From Ornithinimicrobium sp. INDO-MA30-4 (GTDB lineage Bacteria > Actinomycetota > Actinomycetes > Actinomycetales > Dermatophilaceae), in assembly GCF_021535045.1 (NCBI RefSeq), contig NZ_CP091056.1, positions 558,001 through 622,000 of the forward strand: DNA of 64,000 nucleotides. Direction: 5' to 3'. Shown piece by piece: positions 52,243 through 61,884 of the stretch; positions within the stretch are counted from its first letter, which is position 1, and every line of letters starts with the position of its first letter. Position numbers and translations under genes: made by a program. The notes below the pieces were generated by a model. That model did no database searches and was not told the origin of the DNA. It saw only the letters and a list, made by a program, of their open reading frames with translations.

Positions 52243-54045
52243 GCCACAGAAGTCAGACGCGGAGGCACGCAGTTCTATTGGCAGCAGCGAACTGAGCACC
52301 GTCGCCACCTTGCGTCGTGGCGTCGAGCTCTCGCCAGAATTGCGTCGTGGTCTGGGGCTGACCATTGTCTTGGCGATGATCGCCGCGATCGGGCGCGTCG
52401 TCATACCTTTTGCCGTGCAGCAGACGATCGACCGTGGCATTTTGGCCCCCGGTGGACCTGACCTCGATTTTGTCTGGATGGCTATTGCTGCCGCCGCGGT
52501 GACGGTGGGGTTAACCAGCATTGCCCAGTTCTTTGTCAATGTCCGACTGTTCACCGCTGCTGAATCTGGTCTGGCCAGCCTGCGTAACACGGCCTTCCGG
52601 CACATCCACAACCTCTCGGTGTTGACGCAAAACACCGAGAGGCGTGGGTCGTTGGTGTCGCGCGTGACCAGTGATGTCGACACCATCTCGAACTTCGTGC
52701 AGTTCGGCGGGCTGATGCTCCTGATCAGCTCAGCCCAGATCGTTGTCGCCAGTTTGGTGATGCTGTTCTATAGCCCGCTGCTCACCCTGGTGGTCTATCT
52801 CTGCCTACTGCCACTGGTCTTGCTCGTGCGGCGCTTCCAACCCATGTTGGGCCGGGCATACGGGTTGGTCCGCGTGCGGGTCGGCGACATGCTGGGCGCC
52901 ATCTCAGAATCCATTGTGGGCGCCGTCGCGATTCGCGCCTACGGGGTAGAGGAGCGCACGGCAGGTCGGCTCGACACGACGATCGAGGCTCACCGCAAAT
53001 CGGCAGTGAAGGCCCAAACACGAAGCGTCGCTGCCTTCACGAGCGGCATCGTGTTCACCGGCCTGACGACGATCGTGGTCCTCGTGGTCGGCACGATCAT
53101 GGTGACCCGCGACATGCTGCAGCCAGGCGAACTGATTGCCTTCCTGTTTTTGGTGCAATTGTTCGCGCAACCGGTCCTGATGGCCACTGAAATCCTGAAC
53201 GAACTGCAAAACGCGATTGCTGGTTGGCGTCGAGTCATTGGCGTTATCGACACCCCGGCCGATGTCGCCGATCCAGGCGAGTCTGGAGTCGTGCTGCCTC
53301 GAGGGCCGATCACTGTTGACTTTGACTCGGTGGGTTACGAATACCAAGCCGGCAAGCCAGTGCTGTTCGACGTCAATCTCACCATCCCGCCGCGCACCAA
53401 GGTGGCCGTCGTGGGGCAGACGGGCTCGGGCAAGACCACCCTGGCCAAACTGTTGACTCGGCTGATGGACCCGAGCGAAGGGACTGTGCGTCTGGATGGT
53501 CAGGACCTGCGACACATCGCCTTTGAGTCGCTTCGATCGCGGGTTGTCATGGTGCCGCAAGAAGGTTTCTTGTTTGATCAATCCCTCGTCGACAACATCC
53601 GGTTTGGGCGGCCGGATGCCAGCGACTCAGACATTGACCTTGCCCTGACCGAGTTAGGGCTGGACGCATGGGTGGCTGGCCTGCCACATGGTCTCGCCAC
53701 GCAGGTTGGTCAGCGGGGGAGTCACTCTCAGCAGGTGAACGCCAACTGGTCGCCATTGCCCGTGCCTACTTGGCCGATCCTGATTTGTTGGTCCTCGACG
53801 AGGCAACAAGCGCCGTCGACCCGGGCACTGAAGTGCGGATCCAACGCGCGCTGGAGGGGCTCACCACGGGGCGCACGTCCGTCGCGATTGCTCACCGACT
53901 TTCCACGGCCCAGGCAGCCGATGTTGTCGTGGTCGTCGACAAGGGCGAGATTGTGGAAGTAGGTCCGCACACCGATCTGGTGGATGCTGGCGGGGTGTAC
54001 ACGCGCATGTTTGCCTCGTGGGCCAACCAACAGGAAGGGGTATGA
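52235..54045 (+). CDS. ABC exporter half-transporter, catalytic partner (one frameshift)
   Basis: Restored length is 603 residues, with six membrane helices then an ATPase. Walker A is VVGQTGSGKTTLAKLL, Walker B LLVLDEATSAVD with the catalytic Glu, and the switch loop SVAIAHRLSTAQ has the His. The signature becomes ESLSAGERQLVAIARA only after a G is added to GGGGG 53715-53719; LSAGERQ replaces the usual LSGGQRQ. So the site formed by partner 1 Walker motifs and this signature is degenerate, while the opposite site is intact. Substrate unknown: lipids, drugs or peptides are all possible. Confidence 0.88.
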
Positions 54046-54793
54046 CGGTGCGCAACCTGAGCTTGCTGCTCGCCGTCCTCGGTGGCGTTGTGTCGCTCTA
54101 CCTCTCTGGCCAGGTCTGGGTTGCGGGCCTGGCTATCGATCCCGTGCTGGGAGCGCAACGGATCCAGGTCAGCGGAGCCGATGCGACCCCAGCCTCTGCG
54201 CTGAGCCTGGTCATCCTGGCGGGCTTGGCCAGCGGACTACTCACGTCGGGTTGGGGCCATCGGGTCGCAGTGGCGATCGCTGCACTAGCCGGTTTGGGTG
54301 TCGCGGGGTCTGCTTGGTGGTGATCCTGGACCCCGCATCCGCGTTGCGTAGCGGTATCGCTGGCACCTTGAGCATCAATGGTCCGATTGAGTCTGCCTCT
54401 CTTGGCTGGGCCGTCTGGGCAGCGTTAGTCACTGGGCTACTGGTTACCAGCGCCGTCGTTGTTCGTGCGATCGCTACCCCTGCGCTACGAGCAGAGTCAG
54501 CATCCAAGACCGCGCGAGAGCACACCGCGACAGACCTGGCTGAGGCTGAACGTCGACGACAGGTTTCGGCTTGGGATGACCTCAGCCGCGGCGATGACCC
54601 GACTCAGTCTGGCTCCTGGGCGAGTGCTGTCAGGTTGCAGCCATGCTGGCAGCGACATCGACTCTCTGGAAAAAGCAGGACAAGCACTCCGGCGACCGAG
54701 CCGGCTATCGCCAAAGCTGGTCTGCGCGGTTGGGGCAAAGGCTCGGCCTACACCACGTCGGCGTTTGCCTGTTTTTTTGAGCGCACCAACTGA
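54042..54793 (+). CDS. TIGR02234-type trp-associated membrane protein (frameshift, uncertain end)
   Basis: Membrane protein often found beside actinobacterial trp genes. ATG 54042 overlaps the exporter stop. Four hydrophobic segments are visible: LSLLLAVLGGVVSLYLSGQVWV, ALSLVILAGLASGLLTSG, VAVAIAALAGLGVAGSAWW and AVWAALVTGLLVTSAVVVRAI. One G is lost at GG 54319-54320; adding it gives SAWWVILDPASALRSGIAG. The family's C-terminal WDDLSRGDDPT is present. After about 54610 the sequence no longer looks like the family, so another frame error may hide the true stop; I give the first stop in the repaired frame. Function unknown. Confidence 0.65.
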
Positions 54794-54857
54794 GCGTGAA
54801 GGTGACGGTTCGAGCAAGTTATCCGGGAGCCTGAGCCTGACCTGATGAGTGGGGCCA
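54612..54857. other. stretch without a recognised gene
   Basis: Beyond the WDDLSRGDDPT end of the membrane protein no frame gives family-like sequence until the small HGxxPAAW gene. The stretch holds a T7 run with a weak stem before it, and a -10-like hexamer just after. It may be mostly untranslated. Confidence 0.4.
54734..54778 (+). terminator. possible terminator with a T7 tract
   Basis: GGCAAA (54734-54739) and TTTGCC (54764-54769) pair, with three further inner pairs, and TTTTTTT follows at 54772-54778. Long T runs are rare in this GC-rich window, which supports a terminator, but the stem is weak and interrupted. Confidence 0.35.
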
Positions 54858-54863
54858 TAGACT
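54858..54863 (+). promoter_or_regulatory. putative -10 box (TAGACT) upstream of the trp genes
   Basis: TAGACT lies 62 bases before the small membrane protein gene that precedes trpC. A CTGACC element 15 bases upstream is a poor -35. A promoter here would drive the trpC-B-A run. Confidence 0.3.
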
Positions 54864-54925
54864 AGGGGCATCATCTATCGGTCGTGTGCCTAAACGACTG
54901 TGGCACGTCACACCTGAGGAGACTC

Positions 54926-55159
54926 ATGAGCAACCACGAAGAAGACCACGGACACAGCATTGCGTCGTGGACCGGTGTCTTTACGCTGCTAATCGCGAGC
55001 ATCTTGCTGTCGATCGGCATCTACTTCGCTATCGCTTGGGCCACGTGGACCGGTGTGGTCCTGGTGGTCGTTGGTATCGGCGCTTGGGTCGGCCTCAACG
55101 CCGCTGGCTATGGCGTCCAGTCGCCGGCCGAGCAAAAAGGTACTGCCAACCACGGATGA
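54926..55159 (+). CDS. HGxxPAAW-family small membrane protein
   Basis: Complete, 77 residues from ATG 54926, preceded by TGAGGAGA. The N-terminus EEDHGHSIASW matches the HGxxPAAW family pattern (here HGHSIASW) and is followed by two membrane helices, TGVFTLLIASILLSIGIYFA and TGVVLVVVGIGAWVGLNAAGY. The family is actinobacterial, of unknown function, and regularly lies beside trpC, as here. The earlier GTG 54884 in the same frame would add 14 residues with no family likeness. Confidence 0.78.
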   Translation: MSNHEEDHGHSIASWTGVFTLLIASILLSIGIYFAIAWATWTGVVLVVVGIGAWVGLNAAGYGVQSPAEQKGTANHG

Positions 55160-55222
55160 TCTAGGCGGCCAGGCAAAACTGGCCCGGCCATACACAGATC
55201 GTTCAGACAAGAAATTTAGGGT

Positions 55223-56046
55223 ATGAGTGTGGCCACCGTATTGCAGGACATCATTGAGGGCGTTCGTGAAGACCTGGAGGCGCGCAAATCTGTGTTGCCG
55301 TTAAGCGAGGTCAAGGCGGCCGCGCAAGCTGCCCCCGACGCTCGTAACGCATGGCACGCCTTGCAACAGCCAGGTCAGCTGCATGTGATCTCCGAAGTCA
55401 AGCGTTCTAGTCCGTCAAAGGTGCGCTTGCCCCGATTGCGGACCCCGCAGCGCTCGCTGCCGAGTATGAAGCAGGCGGTGCCACCGTGATCAGTGTTTTG
55501 ACCGAACAGCGCCGTTTTGGCGGCAGCCTGGCAGACCTAGATGCGGTCCGGTCCCGCGTCCAGATCCCGGTGCTGCGCAAAGACTTCGTGGTCGACGAAT
55601 ACCAGATCTATGAGGCGAGGGCTCATGGTGCCGACCTGATTCTGCTGATCGTCGCCGCCCTAGACCAGGAGACGCTGGTCGCCTTCCTCCACCTCGTGGA
55701 GGAGTTGGGGATGCATGCCCTGGTTGAGGTCCATGACGAGGCCGAAACGCATCGAGCGCTGGAGGCCGGCGCCCGAATCGTCGGGGTAAACGCCCGCAAT
55801 CTCAAGACCTTAGAGGTCGATATCAATACCTTTGGCGCATTGGTGCCGCTGCTGCCAGAGCACGTCGTGAGCGTTGCTGAATCAGGTGTCCGCGGGTTGT
55901 CAGACGCGACGATGTATGCCGTGCAAGGCGCCGACGCTGTGCTGGTTGGCGAGAGGCTCGTCACGGGTGGGCGCCCGCAGCAGGCCGTGGCCGAAATGAC
56001 GAAGGCCGGCAATAGTCCGGCCACAGAAGGAGTGCTCAACTCATGA
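55223..56046 (+). CDS. trpC: indole-3-glycerol phosphate synthase (one frameshift)
   Basis: Closes the indole ring in tryptophan synthesis. Restored length is 274 residues. Key blocks are [20 protein letters not shown] (catalytic Glu and Lys), [36 protein letters not shown] (catalytic Lys), [20 protein letters not shown] and [13 protein letters not shown]. One G is lost at GG 55420-55421; adding it restores [32 protein letters not shown] 55223 is well placed after a 63-base gap. trpE and trpD are not in this window. Confidence 0.94.
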
Positions 56047-57321
56047 CTGAGGTTACTAAGCCGAGCCCTGACGCTTCGCTGGCCGATTCCTTGCCGAGCG
56101 GCATCCCTGCTTCGGCTGCTGGTCGTTTCGGTGAGTTTGGCGGGCGCTATGTCCCCGAAGCACTTGTCGCCGCGTTGGATGAGCTTGACGAGGCGCGCCT
56201 GGCCGCGATGTCCGACCCAGAGTTTCAGACCGAACTAGCCGCGCTGCATCGTGAATACACCGGGCGACCCAACCCCTCACCGAAGTGCCGCGCTTTGGCA
56301 AACATGCTGGTGGCGCGCGCGTCTTCTTAAAGCGTGAAGACCTCAACCACACCGGTTCGCACAAAATCAACAACGTTCTTGGCCAGGGTCTGCTGGCTCG
56401 CAAAATGGGCAAGACTCGACTGATTGCCGAAACCGGAGCGGGTCAGCACGGCGTTGCTTCGGCGACGGTCGCCGCATACCTGGGTATGGAGTGCGTCGTC
56501 TACATGGGGCGGGTGGACACCGAGCGGCAGGCTCTGAACGTCGCTCGCATGGAGTTATTGGGCGCCACCGTCATGCCCGTTGACCACGGCAGCGCGACCC
56601 TCAAGGACGCGATCAACGAGGCGATGCGTGACTGGGTCACGAATGTCGAACACACCCACTACTTGCTGGGCACGGTGACGGGGCCGCACCCTTCCCGACC
56701 ATGGTGCGCGATTTTCACGCAATTATTGGCCAAGAAGCGCGCGAGCAGATTTTGTCCGCAACGGGTGCATTGCCGGATGTTGTCCTGGCGTGCGTCGGTG
56801 GCGGCTCCAATGCAATGGGCATCTTCCACGCGTTTATCGACGACGCCGAGGTGCGGCTTGTTGGCCTGGAAGCCGGCGGTCTCGGAGTCTCCACCGGCAA
56901 GCACGCCGCACGGTTTGCCAGTGGTGAGCCAGGGGTCTTGCACGGTGCAGCGACATATGTGTTACAGGACGAAGACGGCCAAACCCTTGACTCACACTCG
57001 GTGTCGGCCGGTATGGACTATCCCTCCGTTGGCCCTGAGCACGCCTATTTGCACTCGATTGGGCGGGCTGAATACCAGTCGGTGACTGACGATGAGGCGA
57101 TGGAGGCATTCTCGGTGTTGTCCAAAACCGAGGGCATCATTCCGGCCATCGAAAGCGCGCACGCATTGGCAGGAGCCATGCGCATCGGACAGGAGTTGGG
57201 CCCAGACACCACCATGATCGTGAACCTTTCTGGCCGAGGGGACAAAGACGTGGCTACTGCGGCCCGCTGGTTTGGCCTGCTCAGTTCGCAGGAAAACAGC
57301 AACCAAGGGGAACCCTCATGA
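56043..57321 (+). CDS. trpB: tryptophan synthase beta chain (two frameshifts)
   Basis: Joins indole and serine with PLP. Restored length is 426 residues. [19 protein letters not shown] near the N-terminus, [20 protein letters not shown] with the PLP Lys, [17 protein letters not shown], and the phosphate loop [13 protein letters not shown] are present. C-losses at CCCC 56273-56276 ([24 protein letters not shown]) and CCC 56689-56691 ([17 protein letters not shown]) break it. The normal order of motifs resumes after each repair. ATG 56043 overlaps trpC, and the stop overlaps trpA. Confidence 0.95.
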
Positions 57322-58100
57322 ACGCGCTCGAACAGGTCTTTGCTGAATGCCGCGACGAAGGGCGCTCTGCTCTGGTCGGCTACCTTCCCGCTGGCTACCC
57401 CGATCGTGAGGGAGCACTTGCCGCGGTGACCGCACTCGCAGAGGCCGGTGCCGACATCGTTGAAGTAGGCGTTCCCTACAGCGACCCTTTGATGGATGGG
57501 CCCGTGATCCAGGCCGCTGCCGAGCAGGCCCTGGACAACGGTTTTCGGTTTGCCGACCTCTTTGACTGCGTCGCTGCGGTGAAAGCTGCCGGGGCCGTGC
57601 CCGTCGTCATGAGCTATTGGAACCCCGTCCTGCGGTATGGCGTGCAGCGCTTTGCCGCTGATCTTGCGGCAGCCGGTGGTGCAGGTTTGATCACCCCGAC
57701 CTCATCCCTGATGAAGGGGGTCGTGGATCGAGGCTGCGCGCGGCCAGGACGTCGGCACGATTTTCCTCGTTGCACCATCTTCGACCGATGCGAGATTGGC
57801 AATGACGGCCAAGGCGTGCCGCGGCTTCATCTACGTGGCCTCCACCATGGGGGTCACCGGAGCCCGCACGAGCATCGGCGACGGAGCCGAAAACTCATTG
57901 CGCGGACTCGAGCGGTCACCGACCTGCCGCTGTGTGTCGGTCTCGGCGTATCAACCGGTGCGCAGGCACGTGAGGTGGCTGCCTTCGCCGATGGAGTCAT
58001 CGTGGGCTCCGCGCTCGTCGCGGCCCTGCGCGATGACCCGAGTCTGGGTGCTTTGCGCGGGCTGACCGAAGAGCTAGCTCAGGGCGTCCGCCAGGGATGA
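57318..58100 (+). CDS. trpA: tryptophan synthase alpha chain (three compensating losses)
   Basis: Splits indole glycerol phosphate to indole. The frame is open for 260 codons, yet residues about 126-192 read as nonsense ([17 protein letters not shown] and so on). Adding C at CCCC 57694-57697, one base near 57724 and C at 57894 restores [39 protein letters not shown] and [20 protein letters not shown], giving 261 residues. The catalytic Glu is in [17 protein letters not shown] and the Asp loop is intact there. The C-terminal [27 protein letters not shown] is fine. An automated caller would accept the damaged version as intact. Confidence 0.93.
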   Translation: MNALEQVFAECRDEGRSALVGYLPAGYPDREGALAAVTALAEAGADIVEVGVPYSDPLMDGPVIQAAAEQALDNGFRFADLFDCVAAVKAAGAVPVVMSYWNPVLRYGVQRFAADLAAAGGAGLITPTSSLMKGVVDRGCARPGRRHDFPRCTIFDRCEIGNDGQGVPRLHLRGLHHGGHRSPHEHRRRSRKLIARTRAVTDLPLCVGLGVSTGAQAREVAAFADGVIVGSALVAALRDDPSLGALRGLTEELAQGVRQG

Positions 58101-58569
58101 AGCCACTGCCTGCCGTGCTCGGAGTAGCGGCCAGACTTGCCCTTGGGGAGTGCTGGTCGCTGCAGGCGGCATCAAGGTCGTGGACCTGGACGCATCGGTT
58201 CGTTCCGTTGTGGCTTACGACCTCTTTAGCTATCCGCTTGCTGAGTTTATTGGCATCACTTTGCCGATCATCGAGATCGCGCTCGGCTTGCTGCTTATCA
58301 TCGGCCTGCTCACCCGCCCGAGTGCGGCTCTCGGCGCTGTGCTCATGGTTGTATTTATCGCCGGAATCGCCTCGGCATGGGCCCGCGGGCTGACGATTGA
58401 CTGCGGGTGCTTTGGTGACGGCGGGCCCGTGTCGGAGAATCAAACTAAATATGCCCAGGAAATAGCCCGGGATATCGGTTTAGCCTTGGCTGGCCTTTAT
58501 CTTGTTATCCGTCCGCGAACGCTTTTTGCGCTGGACAACAAACTCCAACCAGACAGGAACTCCCAATGA
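58097..58569 (+). CDS. DoxX / MauE-type membrane protein (one frameshift)
   Basis: Restored length is 157 residues with four membrane helices. ATG 58097 overlaps trpA. One G is lost in GGGG 58145-58148; adding it gives ARLALGGVLVAAGGIKVVDLD. The later helices are IGITLPIIEIALGLLLIIGLL and ALGAVLMVVFIAGIASAWARG, followed by LTIDCGCFGDGGPV, the CGC motif typical of MauE-like members thought to work with thiol-disulphide partners. The neighbour is a DsbA-like protein with CPFC, which fits such a link. The function is inferred, not proven. Confidence 0.8.
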
Positions 58570-59270
58570 CGCGTCCTCCCGCGCCGAAAGCCACGACACA
58601 GCCCCCAGGCGCTCCCATTGGCTTGATTGCTGGCGTCGTTGCAGCGGTTATCGCTTTGGTCGCAGTTGTGGTGTTTCTCGCGGTTCGTGATGACAGCCCC
58701 ACCGCTGTTGGGTCGGCGGCGAGTCTGCCGGCCGGTGGGGGCGTGGTGGTGAATGAAGATGCCCCAGAAGACGCCATCGAAGTCCATATTTTCGAAGACT
58801 TCCAGTGTCCTTTTTGCGGCGTCTTAGAAAACTCGATCAGTGACCAGGTGAAGGAGGCGGTCGCAGCAGACGAGATCAAGATGACCTACACCTTCATGAC
58901 CTTTTTGGACAGCAACCTCGGGAACGACTCTTCCTCGCGGGCCGCAAACGCCGCGGTGTGTTCCTCGGACGCGGGCATCTTGTTGGACTGGCACGCCAGC
59001 GTCTTTGAGGTTCAGCCAAGCGAAGGGGCTGGCTACACCGACGAGACCTTCACCCGAGCCGCTGAAGAGGCAGGCCTGAGCGGCACCGAACTCGAGACGT
59101 TCAACTCCTGTATGGCCGACGGAACCTATGACGACTACGTCGAGGACATGGCCACCGCGGCCAACGAGGCCGGCGTGACCAGCACTCCAACCGTCATCGT
59201 CAATGGCGAGGTTGTTTCTCCCGAAGACATCAATACCTTGATGGAAGATGGCACCACCTTGACTCAGTGA
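58566..59270 (+). CDS. membrane-anchored DsbA-like thioredoxin-fold protein
   Basis: Complete, 234 residues. A short cytoplasmic tail precedes a single helix, IGLIAGVVAAVIALVAVVVF, and the domain outside begins near residue 65. The active site is IFEDFQCPFCGVLE, and the cis-Pro loop is VTSTPTVIVNGEVV. Two more Cys lie in AAVCSSDAG and FNSCMADG, the latter in the inserted helical domain. It is likely to oxidise or isomerise disulphides in exported proteins, possibly with the MauE-like neighbour as redox partner. ATG 58566 overlaps that gene by ATGA. Frame intact. Confidence 0.88.
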   Translation: MTRPPAPKATTQPPGAPIGLIAGVVAAVIALVAVVVFLAVRDDSPTAVGSAASLPAGGGVVVNEDAPEDAIEVHIFEDFQCPFCGVLENSISDQVKEAVAADEIKMTYTFMTFLDSNLGNDSSSRAANAAVCSSDAGILLDWHASVFEVQPSEGAGYTDETFTRAAEEAGLSGTELETFNSCMADGTYDDYVEDMATAANEAGVTSTPTVIVNGEVVSPEDINTLMEDGTTLTQ

Positions 59271-59295
59271 TCGCCAACTACGGTCAGGGACGTTG

Positions 59296-60182
59296 ATGAA
59301 CTTGCCCCTAGCCATACCGAGTCCTGACCAAGCGGTCTGGATGCTTGGGCCGTTCCCGATTCGGGCGTATGCCTTCTGCATCCTGCTCGGCATCGTCGCA
59401 GCGGTAGTAATCACTAGTCGTCGGTTTATTGCGCGGGGCGGCACCGGGGAAGAGATCTATGACATCGCCCCTGGGCTATTGCCTTCGGCATCATTGGTGG
59501 CCGGATCTATCACGTGATTTCGAGTCCCCGGCCCTATTTTGGTGAAAACGGCAACTTCGTCGATGCCTTCAAAATTTGGGAAGGCGGGCTTGGTATTTGG
59601 GGTGCGATCGCGTTGGGGGCAGTCGGGGCATACATCGGCGCCCGGCGTCATGGGCATTCCTTTGGTGACCTTGCTGATGCATTGGCGCCAGGGCTGTTAG
59701 TCGCTCAGGCTATGGGGCGGTGGGGAAACTGGTTCAACAATGAGCTGTATGGCGGCGCGTCTGATGCGCCATGGGCGCTGACGATCCATGAGTGGGACGG
59801 CGGGGCGGGAAGGGCTGTCGTTGACGCCGCGGGCAACCCCGTGGTGTTGGGGACCTTCCAACCCACCTTCTTGTATGAATCGCTATGGTGCATTGTCGTG
59901 GCCATCGGCTTGGTGCTCCTTGATCGACGAGTCCGGTTGGCCCGAGGACAAGTGTTTTCGCTCTACATGATGGGTTACACGGCGGGGCGCTTGGTGATCG
60001 AATTGATGCGCACCGACCCAGCAGAGATCATCTTTGGCCAGCGGATCAACGTGTGGGTCTCGATTGGCGTGTTCTTGATCGGGCTGGCGCTCTTCCTCTG
60101 GCAGGGGCGTCAAGGAGACTATCCGCAGCGCGGATACCGTAGTAGCGAGGATCCGTCAACGGTGGAAACTGCTAAATCCTGA
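59296..60182 (+). CDS. lgt: prolipoprotein diacylglyceryl transferase (one frameshift)
   Basis: First enzyme of lipoprotein maturation, integral to the membrane; restored length 295 residues. GPFPIRAYAFCILLGIVAAV is near the N-terminus. One C is lost in CCCC 59468-59471; adding it gives DIAPWAIAFGIIGGRIYHVISS with the essential His. GRWGNWFNNELYGGASD is the Lgt signature, and FQPTFLYESLWCI and RTDPAEIIFGQRINVWVS follow. It serves, among others, the lipoprotein of the ABC importer in this window. ATG 59296 is chosen; TTG 59293 is one codon earlier. Confidence 0.93.
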
Positions 60183-60242
60183 CGTTCCACCTCTGACTTA
60201 GGACATGGTCGGGTTGATTGTCTTGTCGATGGGATTGGGGCA

Positions 60243-60248
60243 TAGGCT
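60243..60248 (+). promoter_or_regulatory. putative -10 box (TAGGCT) placed for leaderless pyk
   Basis: TAGGCT ends six bases before ATG 60255, so transcription would start on or near the A of the start codon. No ribosome site is seen in the preceding bases, which supports leaderless initiation. Confidence 0.45.
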
Positions 60249-60254
60249 GTTCCT

Positions 60255-61711
60255 ATGCGTCGCGCCAAGATTGTTTCAACCCTCGGTCCTGCCGTGGACA
60301 CCTATGACCAGATCCGTGCGCTCGTCACGGCTGGCATGGATGTCGCCCGGCTCAACCTGTCCCACGGGGCACACAGTGAGCACGAAAGGCGCTACCAGAT
60401 GGTGCGCCAGGCAGGAGATGAAGTCGGCCATGCCGTCGCCGTCCTCGCCGACCTGCAAGGCCCAAAGATTCGAACCGCACGCTTTGCCGACGGCCCGGTC
60501 ACTCTGGCCACCGGAGACACCTTCACGATTACGACGCGCGACGTCCCTGGAGACGTCCACGAGGTTGGCACCACGTTTGAGGGTCTGCCAGCCGACGTAG
60601 CTGTCGGCGACGACCTTTTGATTGACGATGGCAAGATCCACCTTCGCGCCATAGAGGTAACCGACACCGATGTGCGGACCACCGTCTTGATTGGTGGCGA
60701 GATTTCCAACAACAAGGGCATCAACCTGCCTGGCACTGCCGTCAATGTCGCTGCGCTGAGCGAAAAGGATGCCGACGACTTGCGGTGGGCGCTGCGCACC
60801 CGCGTCGACATCATTGCGCTCTCGTTCGTGCGGTCGGCCGAAGACATCGAGCCAGTGCATCGCATCATGGATGAAGAAGGTGTCCGGTTGCCGGTAATCG
60901 CCAAGATCGAGAAGCCGCAGGCCGTTGAAAATCTTGAAGGCATCGTGGCCGCTTTTGACGGCATCATGGTGGCCCGAGGCGACTTGGGTGTCGAGTTGCC
61001 CCTCGAGCAGGTGCCGTTGGTGCAAAGGAAGCCATTGAGATGGCTCGCCGCAACGCCAAGCCGGTGATTGTGGCAACACAGGTCCTCGAGTCGATGATCA
61101 CCAACGCTCGCCCCACGCGCGCTGAAGCGAGCGACTGCGCCAACGCGGTCCTTGACGGCGCAGACGCAATCATGCTGTCGGGGGAGACCAGCGTGGGCGA
61201 TTGGCCCATTAAGGCCGTCGAGGTGATGGCCACCATTATCGAAAACACCGAAGAGCACGCGCTCGACCGGATCCGGCCACTGGGCAGCAAGCCCAAGACG
61301 ACTGCCGGTGCCGTCACGCGCGCCGCAGCGAGCATTGCTGACGTCTTGGACGTCGCATACATGGTGACCTTCACCAAGTCTGGCGACAGCGCACGACGGA
61401 TGGCTCGCTTGCGCTCACGTGTGCCCATGCTTGCGTTCACCTCCCGAGGCTTCGACGCGTTCGCAGTTGGCGATGACGTGGGGTGTTGAGACATTCCTCA
61501 CAGACTTGGTCGCGCATACAGACGATATGGTGATGCAGGTCGATGAGGCACTTCTTCGTGAGAAGCGGTGCGTTGAGGGCGATGTGGTTATCATCGTTGC
61601 TGGCTCTCCCCCGGAGTTGCAGGCTCAACCAATGCTCTGCGACTACACCGCGTCGGCGACGCTGTGTATGGCCGGGCTGAGGCATATGCCCGGATGCGTG
61701 AAGGACAGTAA
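60255..61711 (+). CDS. pyk: pyruvate kinase (two missing bases, one extra)
   Basis: Makes pyruvate and ATP from PEP; restored length 485 residues. [49 protein letters not shown], then the catalytic [17 protein letters not shown] with the Lys, and [13 protein letters not shown]. After adding A at AAA 61024-61026: [22 protein letters not shown]. Removing one C at CCC 61443-61445 gives [21 protein letters not shown], matching the spacing in relatives. Adding G at GG 61613-61614 gives [20 protein letters not shown] and the stop TAA 61709-61711. The C-terminal allosteric domain is therefore complete. Confidence 0.93.
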
Positions 61712-61719
61712 ATTGGGGG

Positions 61720-61725
61720 TATAGT
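61720..61725 (+). promoter_or_regulatory. putative -10 box (TATAGT) for tRNA-Leu
   Basis: TATAGT lies 13 bases before the tRNA 5' end, so a start near 61732 would leave a very short 5' leader. It is the most consensus-like -10 in the window, as expected for a stable RNA gene. Confidence 0.5.
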
Positions 61726-61738
61726 TCTTTTGGCCCCA

Positions 61739-61821
61739 GCCGGGGTGGTGGAATGGCAGACACGGAGCACTCAAAATGCTTTGCTCGAAAGGGCGTGCGG
61801 GTTCAAATCCCGCTCCCGGCA
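61739..61821 (+). tRNA. tRNA-Leu (anticodon CAA)
   Basis: 83 bases including the discriminator A. Acceptor GCCGGGG pairs with TCCCGGC (one G-T). D-arm region GTGGAATGGCAGACAC is typical of leucine tRNAs. The anticodon stem GAGCA/TGCTT encloses the loop CTCAAAA with anticodon CAA, reading UUG. A variable arm follows, then the T-arm GCGGGTTCAAATCCCGC. The 3' CCA is not encoded. It stands alone between pyk and pdtaR. Confidence 0.93.
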
Positions 61822-61884
61822 CTCGTATGACCTCAGCACGACCGTAGACCCAGCAGATTCGTTGCTCACGGACAGGTGTCACTG

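Noticed and set aside
54884..54925. trp leader peptide with attenuation ahead of trpC
   Set aside because: A short frame here has only one Trp codon, and no alternative hairpins or T-tract follow it.
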